From Bacteroidales bacterium (GTDB lineage Bacteria > Bacteroidota > Bacteroidia > Bacteroidales > JAADGE01), in the NCBI GenBank assembly GCA_021108035.1, contig JAIORQ010000049.1, positions 1 to 64,000 of the forward strand: a stretch of 64,000 nt of DNA. The letters are read 5' to 3'. Below are positions 47,238 to 55,572 of the stretch, piece after piece. The position numbers were made by a program, and so were the translations under genes. Position 1 is the stretch's first letter, and every line of letters starts with the position of its first letter. The notes under the pieces are model-generated. The model saw nothing but the letters and a program-made list of their open reading frames with translations. It was not told the DNA's origin and did no database searches.

Positions 47238-48077
47238 CTACAGTTTTATTTTTTTTGTTATTAAGGCTGCTTCAATGTACTTTTCAGTGATTGACTTGTA
47301 AGAAACGCTTATTTTATTCAGTATTATATTATTTCTGTTTAATTTTATATCATCAATCATAACAACACTTAATATACCGATTGAAGTTCCGGTGATGAAT
47401 GCAGAATCGTATTTTTTAAGTTCATTATAGAAAATATCAGTCTCAATTAACGGAATATTTTTTTCTTCACAAATTTTTAAAACATAACTTCTTGTTATTC
47501 CTATCAATACATCTTTTGAATATGTAGTGTAAACTTTATTATCTTTAATGAAAAAAATATTGGATTTGCTGCATTCGGTTATTTTACCGGAATTATTTAC
47601 TAATAAAGTTTCATATACTTTTTTTTCTTTTATGAGATTCTTTAAACGTATCCTAAGCTTGTAATTAATAACTTTGGCATTCGGATTTAATCGTTCATGA
47701 TTTTCAGAAATAATTTTTACTCCTTTTATGTATTCTTTATCGGAAGGTTGAATATCATCCAACCAAAAACAAATGAATTTATTTCCGGATTTATGATATC
47801 TCAATGCAAATTTCAATCTGCCTTTTTTTATTTTGTTAATCTTGATAATTTCAGATACTTTTATTTTAATATAATCATCACTACACCAAACTTTTTTTTG
47901 TTTTATTGATGCAGAGAAATGCAGTCGTTCAATATGATTTTCTAAAAATAAAGGGATACGATTAACGATTTTTACAACCTCATAAACGGAAAATCCTTCT
48001 TCTAATACGGAAATATCAAAATCTTCCGTAGGAAAAATATCATTATCAATTATAAAATATTCTGCTGAACACGACAT
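47238..48077 (-). CDS. Class IV PLP-dependent aminotransferase
   Basis: A 279-residue cytosolic enzyme of fold-type IV, a family that includes branched-chain aminotransferases, D-amino-acid transaminase and aminodeoxychorismate lyase. PLP-binding Lys is in the motif VINYKLRIRLKN near 146. GKITECSKSNIFFIKDNKVYT near 170-190 is the usual phosphate-binding and substrate region, and ITRSYVLKICEEKNI is typical. Length and weak conservation leave the substrate open. Its start is 121 bp from the lptB start in the opposite direction. Confidence 0.88.
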   Translation of the reverse strand: MSCSAEYFIIDNDIFPTEDFDISVLEEGFSVYEVVKIVNRIPLFLENHIERLHFSASIKQKKVWCSDDYIKIKVSEIIKINKIKKGRLKFALRYHKSGNKFICFWLDDIQPSDKEYIKGVKIISENHERLNPNAKVINYKLRIRLKNLIKEKKVYETLLVNNSGKITECSKSNIFFIKDNKVYTTYSKDVLIGITRSYVLKICEEKNIPLIETDIFYNELKKYDSAFITGTSIGILSVVMIDDIKLNRNNIILNKISVSYKSITEKYIEAALITKKIKL

Positions 48078-48145
48078 AGTTTGTATTGAAATATCTGCAA
48101 AATAAAATATTAATTCGTAAAAATTGTTAAATATTATAAGAATAA

Positions 48146-48175
48146 TTGCAGTTAAATAAATGTTTGATATTTTTG
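48146..48175 (+). promoter_or_regulatory. Promoter of lptB
   Basis: TTG at 48146-48148, then 19 bp, then TATTTTTG at 48168-48175, matching the Bacteroidota form TTTG-N19-21-TAnnTTTG. The start codon is 23 bp downstream. Confidence 0.55.
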
Positions 48176-48197
48176 ATAAAAATTAAATCAATAAAAA

Positions 48198-48920
48198 ATG
48201 AAGTTATATACAAATTCTGTTGTTAAGAAATATGGTAAAAGGACTGTTGTTAAAGGTGTTTCATTAGAGGTTAATAATGGCGAAATTGTTGGTTTATTAG
48301 GACCGAACGGAGCAGGTAAGACGACTACATTTTATATGATCGTAGGTTTTATTAAACCGAATAAAGGTCGTGTTTATTTGGATAATGAAGATTTAACTTC
48401 TCTTCCCATGTACAAAAGAGCAAAAAGGGGAATTGGTTATTTGCCTCAAGAAGCATCAGTTTTCAGAAAAATGTCAGTAGAAAATAATATTTTGAGCGTT
48501 TTACAAATGACCAATTTAACTCGTAAAGAACAGAAAGAGAAAACAGAAAGATTATTGGAAGAGTTCGGATTAATGCATGTTAGAAAAAGTAAAGGAATAC
48601 AACTTTCCGGCGGAGAAAGAAGAAGAACTGAAATTGCCAGAGCTTTGGCAATTGATCCGGCATTTATATTACTTGATGAACCTTTTGCAGGTGTTGATCC
48701 TATTGCGGTTGAAGATATACAAACTATTGTCTCTAAATTGAAAGAAAGAAACATAGGAGTATTAATTACAGACCATAATGTACACGAAACATTAAGTATT
48801 ACAGACCGTGCATATTTGCTTTACGAAGGAAATATTCTTGAATCAGGCACGGCACACGACCTTGCATCAAATCCTGAAGTAAGAGAAAAATATTTGGGTC
48901 TGAATTTTGAGTTACGATGA
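48198..48920 (+). CDS. lptB: Lipopolysaccharide export ABC transporter ATP-binding protein
   Basis: A 240-residue cytosolic ATPase that powers LPS extraction from the inner membrane with LptFG. Motifs: Walker [10 protein letters not shown] near 35-43, Q-loop [12 protein letters not shown], signature LSGGERRR near 138, Walker [13 protein letters not shown] near 158-169 and switch His in ITDHN. The FAGVDP variant after Walker B and the Q-loop sequence are typical of LptB. LptC and LptA are not adjacent, as is usual outside Proteobacteria. Confidence 0.95.
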   Translation: MKLYTNSVVKKYGKRTVVKGVSLEVNNGEIVGLLGPNGAGKTTTFYMIVGFIKPNKGRVYLDNEDLTSLPMYKRAKRGIGYLPQEASVFRKMSVENNILSVLQMTNLTRKEQKEKTERLLEEFGLMHVRKSKGIQLSGGERRRTEIARALAIDPAFILLDEPFAGVDPIAVEDIQTIVSKLKERNIGVLITDHNVHETLSITDRAYLLYEGNILESGTAHDLASNPEVREKYLGLNFELR

Positions 48921-49185
48921 GTTTTGATTCTTTATTAATATTGATTTAGCTTATAATTTATTGCAAATTATATATAATAGTAATAAATACTTGGAAAGAT
49001 TAAAAAAAAGACACTACAATACAAAAATAAACCCCGTTAAAACAAATGTTTATTCAACCGTTACCCAACATAAATAAAAAATATGAAAACAATTTGTTTT
49101 TTCTTATAAAAAGTTCGGAAAACATAAAATTAGTCTTAACTTTATGTCAAATAGATTAACAGCAATTTTCACAAATTAGATTATT

Positions 49186-50229
49186 ATGAGAAAATTTTAC
49201 AGCACAACAGCAATATCTGTATTACTGATAAGCATTATTTTATGCTCATGCAGTTCAAAAAACTTATTAACTTTAAGCGTTACAGAACCGGCCTCGGTAT
49301 ATATTTCTTCAAACATTAAAACAATTGGTATTATTGACAGAAGTTTGCCTTCGGAAAAAAATAAAAAAATGGACAAACTTGATAAAATTTTATCTGTAGA
49401 AGGCAAAAATTTGGATAAAGACGGAGCACATGAATCTGTTGTCGGTCTGTTTGATGAACTAACAAATAATAATAGATTTTCTGAAGTGAAAATAATTGAT
49501 AACGTTGATGTAAGGAGTCCGGGACTTGGTATTTTTCCGTCAGCACTTTCTTGGAAAACAATTGAACAAATTTGTAATGAAAATAATGTAGATGCCATCT
49601 TTGTATTATCATTTTATGATACAGATGCAAAAATTGATTATAAAGTTGTTCCAATTGAAATTATCGGTCCTTTAGGTGTGAAAGTTCCGGCTGTTGAACA
49701 TCATGCAACAATTGCTACCTTAATAAAAACCGGATGGAGAATTTATGATCCTGTAAACAAATTAATTCAGGATGAATATTTGGTAAATGAGAATGTGGTA
49801 TTAAAAGGTATCGGAATTAATCCGGTAAAAGCTGCTAAAGCAATAATGGGAAGAAAAGAGGCCGTTTTACAAGTAAGTAATGAAATTGGCCATAATTATG
49901 CATTAAGAATACTTCCTTACAGTATAAGAGTTTCCAGACACTATTATGTCAGAGGAACAAATAATTTCAAAACAGCAAAACGCAGAGCACAAACAGGTAA
50001 CTGGAACGGAGCAGCTGAACTGTGGGAAAAAGAAGTTTCAAACCCTAAAAGAAAGGTAGCCGGCAGAGCTTGTTATAATATGGCAATTATCAATGAAATT
50101 AACGGTGATCTTAATGCTGCTGTTGAATGGGCAACAAAATCTTATACCGATTATAAAGACAAAATGGCTCTTCGGTATCTCAATGTGCTTAAATACAGAA
50201 TTGAAAAAAACAAACAATTACAGCAATAA
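49186..50229 (+). CDS. DUF6340-like lipoprotein
   Basis: A 347-residue lipoprotein: signal peptide and lipobox (LCSCSSKN, Cys22). Following it, LTLSVTEPASVYISSNIKTIGIIDRS is a typical opening of this Bacteroidota family, and a TPR-like helical region is at the C-terminus (about 265-340; AELWEKEVSNPKRKVAGRACYNMAIINEINGDLNAAVEWATKSY). No catalytic motif is visible. Envelope assembly or a scaffolding function is possible, but the function is unknown. A 20-bp palindrome lies directly after the gene. Confidence 0.75.
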   Translation: MRKFYSTTAISVLLISIILCSCSSKNLLTLSVTEPASVYISSNIKTIGIIDRSLPSEKNKKMDKLDKILSVEGKNLDKDGAHESVVGLFDELTNNNRFSEVKIIDNVDVRSPGLGIFPSALSWKTIEQICNENNVDAIFVLSFYDTDAKIDYKVVPIEIIGPLGVKVPAVEHHATIATLIKTGWRIYDPVNKLIQDEYLVNENVVLKGIGINPVKAAKAIMGRKEAVLQVSNEIGHNYALRILPYSIRVSRHYYVRGTNNFKTAKRRAQTGNWNGAAELWEKEVSNPKRKVAGRACYNMAIINEINGDLNAAVEWATKSYTDYKDKMALRYLNVLKYRIEKNKQLQQ

Positions 50230-50235
50230 ACAGAA

Positions 50236-50284
50236 TCACTATCGTACCATTTAAATTCTTCGGGTTTAAATGGTACGATAGTGA
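50236..50284. terminator. Perfect 20-bp inverted repeat with 9-base loop
   Basis: The arms 50236-50255 and 50265-50284 are fully complementary over 20 bp (TCACTATCGTACCATTTAAA and its complement). This is the strongest hairpin in the window. It lies 7 bp past the stop of the DUF6340-like gene. The plus-strand 3' side has A residues and no T run, so if it is a terminator it is atypical. It may instead protect the RNA 3' end or mark the edge of the accessory region. Confidence 0.7.
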
Positions 50285-50476
50285 TAAAAAAATCTTATCT
50301 TATTTGCAGCAAATACACTCTAAACATAATTTGCAGCGAGTTCAAAATTAATGATAAATTATAATTACCTTCAATAAATCATATAGAACATATAATTTTT
50401 CCAAATACAATGAATAATGTAATTGGCTTAATATCTGCGATTTAATAATGTTTTTTTTGAAAAACATAATAACTCA

Positions 50477-50622
50477 ATACAATACCTATAAGAGGCATAG
50501 TTCAACTGCATTCTCTAAACAATTGTTTACAAATTATTTTGAATCATATCTTTTTAACAGTATTTTTTGTTAATTTTGAGTACTCGCATTCTGTTTGTTG
50601 CAACTGTTGACAGAATGCTTAA
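50477..50622. repeat. Direct repeat of about 145 bp, copy 1
   Basis: About 90% identical to 51990-52133 in the same orientation, 1.51 kb apart. Together they flank the 413-residue gene. Each has GTTCAAC near its left end (50500-50506), an internal pair GCATTCTGT/ACAGAATGC near its right end (50586-50594 and 50610-50618), and a GTTRRRY-like heptamer just past the end (GTTAAAT at 50625). This recalls integron attC sites, although the spacers are unequal. Alternatively it is a duplicated promoter region. Confidence 0.7.
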
Positions 50623-50640
50623 GCGTTAAATGTTAAAACA

Positions 50641-51882
50641 ATGATTAGGAAAACTCTCAAAATAATAAGAAACCTATTATTATTATTACTAATCCCTATT
50701 TTGATTATTGGTATAATCTATATAATTAATCCAAAATATATTGAAAATAAGGCTATGGATTTATTCTGTCCTACTGTAAACATTAATGATGAATACTTAA
50801 ATAAAATAGTCGTTGAAACACCGGAAGTGTACGAATTGATGCAAATAGCCTGTAGTCTGACAGAAACTTTTCAAGCTGATGAAAATTTGATTTTCAAGGG
50901 AACATACTATAAGGAAGTTGAAACTTATTTTATACCGTTTAAAAATCACGAATTAATAAGTAAACTTAACGAGTATTTCAAAGCCAACCCATACGGAAAC
51001 AGTCAACATACTATTAGAATACTTAGCTTAAATTATAAAATAAATAATAATAATGAATTAATTTACAGTGAGATAATTAAAGTTAAAACAATCTTACTTA
51101 AATTATTTAAAACAAAAGTATTTTTAGTCCCTGAAAATTTAGATTTAATAGAGAGTTTTGCTAAAAAATCAAATTTTAAAGATTTCTACAACAACCATAA
51201 AGATTACTATTCAAAACTAATATCAAATTATCATAAGCTCTGTAATTTTGAACATATGAAAAATTGGTTAGAAAGTAAATTTTCAGTTGAATACCAATCA
51301 TATCGTATTGTTTTTTCTCCGCTGACAGGAGGTTTTCACAGCACAACAAAATTTAAAGACAAAGTAAAAAATATTGAACAAACATTTATGTATGTTAGTG
51401 CTCCTTATGAAAATATTGAGGGACTGTCAGACAAAGATTTTGAAATAAAAGCAGGAGGAAAGGCAAGAGAAGTATTTTCTGAAATAGACCATAACTACGT
51501 AAACCCATTAACCGATAAGTATCTTAAAGAATTAGAAAAAGCTATGCCTGATTATTTATTTTGGAATAATCAAAAATCTAAATCAAGTTCATATAAATCA
51601 AGCTATGGCACATTTAATGAATATATGACTTGGGGTGTTTTTAGTTTGTATGCAATTGACACATATAGTGAAGAAAATGTTGATACTATTATTAAAATAC
51701 AGGCTGATATTATTAATGACAACAGAAAGTTTAACCGGTTCAGAGAATTTAATGATGAATTAATCAAGCAATATAAAGAAAACTCAAAACCGGAAATTGA
51801 AAAACTTTATGTTCCAATGTTAGAATGGATGAAGAAGAAATCTGCACCTAAAAATGTAAATAGCAAACAGGGCGTTCAGTAA
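50641..51882 (+). CDS. Unknown protein with transmembrane anchor and zincin-like motif
   Basis: A 413-residue protein without a confident family. One N-terminal transmembrane helix (about 9-30) would leave the rest outside the cytosol. The segment EVFSEIDHNYVNPLTDKY (277-294) resembles the metal site of DUF4932-like putative metallopeptidases, whose usual pattern is HExxH followed by xxxNP; here the first His is replaced by Ser280, leaving Glu281 and His284. Activity is therefore uncertain. The preceding SPLTGGFHSTTKF would be a typical strand and substrate region of that group. It lies between two direct repeats, and no gene on either side is obviously co-functional. Confidence 0.65.
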   Translation: MIRKTLKIIRNLLLLLLIPILIIGIIYIINPKYIENKAMDLFCPTVNINDEYLNKIVVETPEVYELMQIACSLTETFQADENLIFKGTYYKEVETYFIPFKNHELISKLNEYFKANPYGNSQHTIRILSLNYKINNNNELIYSEIIKVKTILLKLFKTKVFLVPENLDLIESFAKKSNFKDFYNNHKDYYSKLISNYHKLCNFEHMKNWLESKFSVEYQSYRIVFSPLTGGFHSTTKFKDKVKNIEQTFMYVSAPYENIEGLSDKDFEIKAGGKAREVFSEIDHNYVNPLTDKYLKELEKAMPDYLFWNNQKSKSSSYKSSYGTFNEYMTWGVFSLYAIDTYSEENVDTIIKIQADIINDNRKFNRFREFNDELIKQYKENSKPEIEKLYVPMLEWMKKKSAPKNVNSKQGVQ

Positions 51883-51989
51883 TAAACTGAAAGTTCAGTG
51901 CTTTTTACTGCTTTACTTTACTTGCCATATACTAAACATTAAAACCGACAACCGAAGTGAAATCCCTTTTTTCAAATCCTGAAAAACAG

Positions 51990-52133
51990 ATACAATAGCC
52001 ATAAGAACATAGTTCAACTACATTCTCTCAACAATTGTTTACAAATTATTTTGAATCGTATCTTTTTAACAGTATTTTTTGTTAATTTTGAGTACTCGCA
52101 TTTTGCATGTCGCAACTGTCGATAGAATGCTTA
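51990..52133. repeat. Direct repeat of about 145 bp, copy 2
   Basis: Counterpart of 50477-50622. GTTCAAC is at 52012-52018 and a GTTRRRY-like GTTGAGT at 52137-52143. The two copies diverge immediately after the common GAATGCTTA, just before these heptamers. Between the copies is one gene; after this copy comes the remnant at 52163. Confidence 0.7.
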
Positions 52134-52162
52134 TATGTTGAGTAATATTAAAAAAAATATTT

Positions 52163-52423
52163 ATGAAAACTAAAACAATCTTTTTTTCATTAATTTTCTC
52201 TCTGATAATCTTTTTTTGTTCAAATATATTTGGACAGGGGGAATAAAATTGAAGATAATAGTTACACATCAGACAGAAACATTGAAAAAAATATACTTAT
52301 AAATATGACAGCAAAGGAAATGTAATTGAAAATAACTGTTACACATATGACGGAAGTTTACTCCGTAAATATTCCTACAATTATAAATATATTATTGAAA
52401 GAGAAATCGAATATTATAAGTAA
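52163..52423 (+). pseudogene. Decayed secreted YD-repeat-like protein
   Basis: A signal peptide (MKTKTIFFSLIFSLIIFF, then CSNIFGQGE) is followed at once by a frame break. The next pieces can be read in other frames: KIEDNSYTSDRN, then KYDSKGNVIENNCYTYDGSLLRKY ending IEYYK and a stop. The pattern KYDxKGNxIE with YTYDGSL is that of short RHS/YD-like repeats in secreted Bacteroidota proteins. At least two frameshifts and loss of most repeats make a product unlikely. Confidence 0.65.
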
Positions 52424-52466
52424 TATTGCCTAATAATTATAAATAGTATTTTAAAAATATAAACTA

Positions 52467-53735
52467 ATGAAACCAAAAATAATATTAACAATAATATCCA
52501 TTGTTATAAGTAATTTTGTCATATCACAAAACACTATAAAGAGTTGTCCCTCTGTAAGCAACGATTTGCAACAAGCTTTCGGCAATAAAATTATTAAAAT
52601 AAATCAAACTGATTTAAGAGAAGATTTTAAAGATTTAGAGTTTCTAAAAAAGATTATAGGCAATAAAAGATTTGTTTTATTAGGAGAAAGTAGCCACGGT
52701 GTGGAAGAATACAGTATGATAAAAGAAAGATTGATTAAATTTCTTCATCAAGAAATGGGATTTGAAGTAATTTTATTTGAGAGTGATTTATTTGACTGTA
52801 ATACCTCTTATATGATTTGTGACAGCTTTAACACAGCTGAATTTATGAAAAATTCAATATATAATGCTTGGCATACTGATATTAACTTGAAACTTTTTAA
52901 ATATATAAAAGAAAAAAAGAACAGTGATAATCCTTTATTTCTGTCCGGCTTTGATATTAAAACAGGTATAAATAAAGTGACTGCAAATTATAAACTATAT
53001 GATTATTATAAAAAGTATTTCTCAACAGAAGGTTTTATAGAATTTGTTACATTAGATTCAATTACTAATAATTATTTCAGAAATGTAATACTATACGGAA
53101 GAGAAAAAGATTTTAATGATTCATTATCATCAAGTTTGTTTAACAGGTATAACAAATTGCTTAATCATATTAATAAAAATACAGAAGATATTAACAAGAA
53201 AATTATTGAACGAGTTATTCTTAATAAAAAGTGTTTAATAAACATAATTAATACAGCAAAAAACGATCCTTCTAAATATCTTGCAATGCGTGATAAGTGT
53301 ATGGCTGAAAATATTGAATGGATTGCCGGTAATTTATTTCCTGAAAAAAAAATTATCATTTGGGCACATAACGGACATATAAGAAAAAATATGGATCACA
53401 GGAAAAATATTCCCACTATGGGCTTCCTTCTTTCAGAAGAAATCAAAGAACAATCATATATTATCGGGCTATATTGTCTCAAGGGTTCTCTTGCAGGAGG
53501 AGGAGACAGGAGAGTATATAACGTAAATTGTTTAAGAAAGAATAGTTTAGAAGCAATTATCTGTAATACAGACTACGAAATTTCATTTATTGATTTTACT
53601 AAAAAGTATAGCATAAACCCTAATAAAAAAATTTTTCTGTTTAAACAGAAAAAAACGATTAGCCAAGTAAAGCAATCATATGACGGGTTATTGTTTATTA
53701 AGAATATTTCCCCGCCGAATTATATTAAAAATTGA
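52467..53735 (+). CDS. Erythromycin-esterase-family protein, copy 1 (motif intact)
   Basis: A 422-residue protein with a signal peptide (about 1-20), probably periplasmic. It belongs to the erythromycin esterase family (PF05139): VLLGESSHGVEE (71-81) carries Glu74 and the catalytic-base His77 (equivalent to His46 of EreB), VILFESDLFDCN has the next acidic residue, and WAHNGHIRKN near 296-305 holds the later His pair. The family hydrolyses macrolide lactones or, more generally, unknown esters in Bacteroidota. Secretion and low similarity make macrolide activity uncertain. A near-duplicate follows, with a 522-bp identical tract (52698-53219). Confidence 0.85.
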   Translation: MKPKIILTIISIVISNFVISQNTIKSCPSVSNDLQQAFGNKIIKINQTDLREDFKDLEFLKKIIGNKRFVLLGESSHGVEEYSMIKERLIKFLHQEMGFEVILFESDLFDCNTSYMICDSFNTAEFMKNSIYNAWHTDINLKLFKYIKEKKNSDNPLFLSGFDIKTGINKVTANYKLYDYYKKYFSTEGFIEFVTLDSITNNYFRNVILYGREKDFNDSLSSSLFNRYNKLLNHINKNTEDINKKIIERVILNKKCLINIINTAKNDPSKYLAMRDKCMAENIEWIAGNLFPEKKIIIWAHNGHIRKNMDHRKNIPTMGFLLSEEIKEQSYIIGLYCLKGSLAGGGDRRVYNVNCLRKNSLEAIICNTDYEISFIDFTKKYSINPNKKIFLFKQKKTISQVKQSYDGLLFIKNISPPNYIKN

Positions 53736-53885
53736 AAAGTTATAGGCACTAATTATACATATTGTTATATATCTTCACAGCTTATTAGAACTAAAGAATC
53801 AGGAGCCGGACATGTATACATTTGCCCTTTTTAATGGCATAAAGATTGTTATTTATCAATAAATATTATCTAAAAGAACAAGAAA

Positions 53886-55172
53886 ATGAGAAAAAAGGGA
53901 GTATTATTTTTAGTAAGTTTTATTATTAGTTTTGTTACTTTATCACAAACAAATAGTGGAAAAAAAATATCAGCCTATATAAAGTGTCCGTCTGTAAGTA
54001 ATGATTTAAAACTTGCATTTAATAAAAATATTTTTGAAATAAACACTACAGATTCTGTCGAAGATTTTAAAAATTTTAATTTTTTAAAAAAAATCATAGG
54101 CAATAAAAGATTTGTTTTATTGGGAGAAAGTAGTCAAGGTGTGGAAGAATACAGTATGATAAAAGAAAGATTGATTAAATTTCTTCATCAAGAAATGGGA
54201 TTTGAAGTAATTTTATTTGAGAGTGATTTATTTGACTGTAATACCTCTTATATGATTTGTGACAGCTTTAACACAGCTGAATTTATGAAAAATTCAATAT
54301 ATAATGCTTGGCATACTGATATTAACTTGAAACTTTTTAAATATATAAAAGAAAAAAAGAACAGTGATAATCCTTTATTTCTGTCCGGCTTTGATATTAA
54401 AACAGGTATAAATAAAGTGACTGCAAATTATAAACTATATGATTATTATAAAAAGTATTTCTCAACAGAAGGTTTTATAGAATTTGTTACATTAGATTCA
54501 ATTACTAATAATTATTTCAGAAATGTAATACTATACGGAAGAGAAAAAGATTTTAATGATTCATTATCATCAAGTTTGTTTAACAGGTATAACAAATTGC
54601 TTAATCATATTAATAAAAATACAGAAGATATTAACAAGAAAATTATTGAACGAGTTATTTATAATAAAAAGTGTTTAATAAACATAATTAATACAGCAAA
54701 AAACGATCCTGTTAAATATTATGCAATGCGTGGTAAGTGTATGGCTGAAAATATTGAATGGATTGCCGGTAATTTATTTCCTGATAAAAAAATTATCGTC
54801 TGGGCACATAACAAACATATAAGAAGAAATATGGATCACAGGAAAAACATTCCAACTATGGGCTTTCTTCTTTCAGAAGAAATCAAAGAACAATCATATA
54901 TTATAGGGCTGTATGGTCTCAAGGGTTCTCTTGCAAGAGGAGACAGAAGCGTATACAATGCAAATTATTTAAGAAAGAATAGTTTAGAAGCAATTATCTG
55001 TAATACAGACTACGAAATTTCATTTATTGATTTTACTAAAAAGTATAGCATAGATCCCAATAAACAATTTTTTCTGTGTAAAGAGAAAAAAACGATTAGT
55101 CAAGTAAAGCAATCATATGACGGGTTATTGTTTATTAGGAATATTTCCCCCCCGAATTATATTAATAATTGA
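53886..55172 (+). CDS. Erythromycin-esterase-family protein, copy 2 (catalytic His replaced)
   Basis: A 428-residue paralogue with signal peptide (about 1-20). The motif is GESSQGVEE, with Gln84 in the place of the catalytic His (codon CAA versus CAC), while Glu81, the next acidic segment and the His pair in WAHNKHIRRN remain. The protein is therefore probably inactive as an esterase, or acts differently. The DNA at 54138-54659 is identical to 52698-53219 with a constant 1440-bp offset, whereas the signal peptide, the N-terminal part and the C-terminal part have clearly diverged. This mosaic is the mark of gene conversion between older duplicates. Confidence 0.85.
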   Translation: MRKKGVLFLVSFIISFVTLSQTNSGKKISAYIKCPSVSNDLKLAFNKNIFEINTTDSVEDFKNFNFLKKIIGNKRFVLLGESSQGVEEYSMIKERLIKFLHQEMGFEVILFESDLFDCNTSYMICDSFNTAEFMKNSIYNAWHTDINLKLFKYIKEKKNSDNPLFLSGFDIKTGINKVTANYKLYDYYKKYFSTEGFIEFVTLDSITNNYFRNVILYGREKDFNDSLSSSLFNRYNKLLNHINKNTEDINKKIIERVIYNKKCLINIINTAKNDPVKYYAMRGKCMAENIEWIAGNLFPDKKIIVWAHNKHIRRNMDHRKNIPTMGFLLSEEIKEQSYIIGLYGLKGSLARGDRSVYNANYLRKNSLEAIICNTDYEISFIDFTKKYSIDPNKQFFLCKEKKTISQVKQSYDGLLFIRNISPPNYINN

Positions 55173-55184
55173 TAAGTAAGTTTT

Positions 55185-55368
55185 GAAAAAAATGTTGCTC
55201 TTTGGAATGCTTCTCAAATCATGCAAAACAAAGACCGAGAAAATAAAGCATTTTTACAGCACTAACAGATAAGATTTGATTAGAAACAGTGTTATAGATG
55301 CCGGTTTATGTCACGGAGCAACAGGTACAGCACACATTTTTTTGAACAAACCCGTCCGACAGCTTTGA
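55185..55368 (+). pseudogene. Remnant of a LanC-like lanthionine cyclase
   Basis: In the frame starting at 55273, the peptide DLIRNSVIDAGLCHGATG followed by TAHIFLNK ends at a stop at 55366. GLCHG with the following G and A is the zinc-site region typical of LanC-type cyclases, where Cys and His are metal ligands. The preceding pieces (for example LWNASQIMQNKDREN, ALTDKI) fit the same family only after frame changes, and an in-frame stop lies at 55270. Only a fragment of a normally about 400-residue protein is left. No LanB or precursor peptide is visible nearby. Confidence 0.55.
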
Positions 55369-55380
55369 GCAGTCAGACGG
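55352..55380. repeat. Small GC-rich palindrome at the end of the LanC remnant
   Basis: CCGTCCGAC and GTCAGACGG pair as an imperfect inverted repeat around 11 bases. The same kind of CCGTC(T/C)GAC sequence occurs within the element at 40067-40199. It may be a leftover of an inserted element. Confidence 0.45.
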
Positions 55381-55448
55381 ATTAAGTTTACAATCTACCT
55401 AATTATAACAAATTATCAAGGTGTAATATGCTGTTTATAAGTAAACCA

Positions 55449-55467
55449 CCACCTTCTGAGAAGGTGG
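55449..55467. repeat. Palindrome resembling an IS200/IS605 end
   Basis: CCACCTTC-TGA-GAAGGTGG is a perfect 8-bp stem with a three-base loop, followed by GCTTTAGTTAC. Subterminal hairpins of this kind mark the ends of IS200/IS605-type elements, but no tnpA or tnpB remains. It could also be an isolated terminator. Confidence 0.35.
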
Positions 55468-55572
55468 CTTTAGTTACAGAACCCTATAAAAGAGGGCAAG
55501 ATGTCAGAGATTACTCATGTAAATAGGTAAATGTAAGTTTCAAAAATAGTTGTTTGGTCGTTTTCACTCCGG

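Noticed and set aside
52467-55172. Macrolide resistance genes
   Set aside because: Family motifs are present, but the proteins carry signal peptides and are distant from Ere enzymes; one has lost the catalytic His, so resistance is not claimed.
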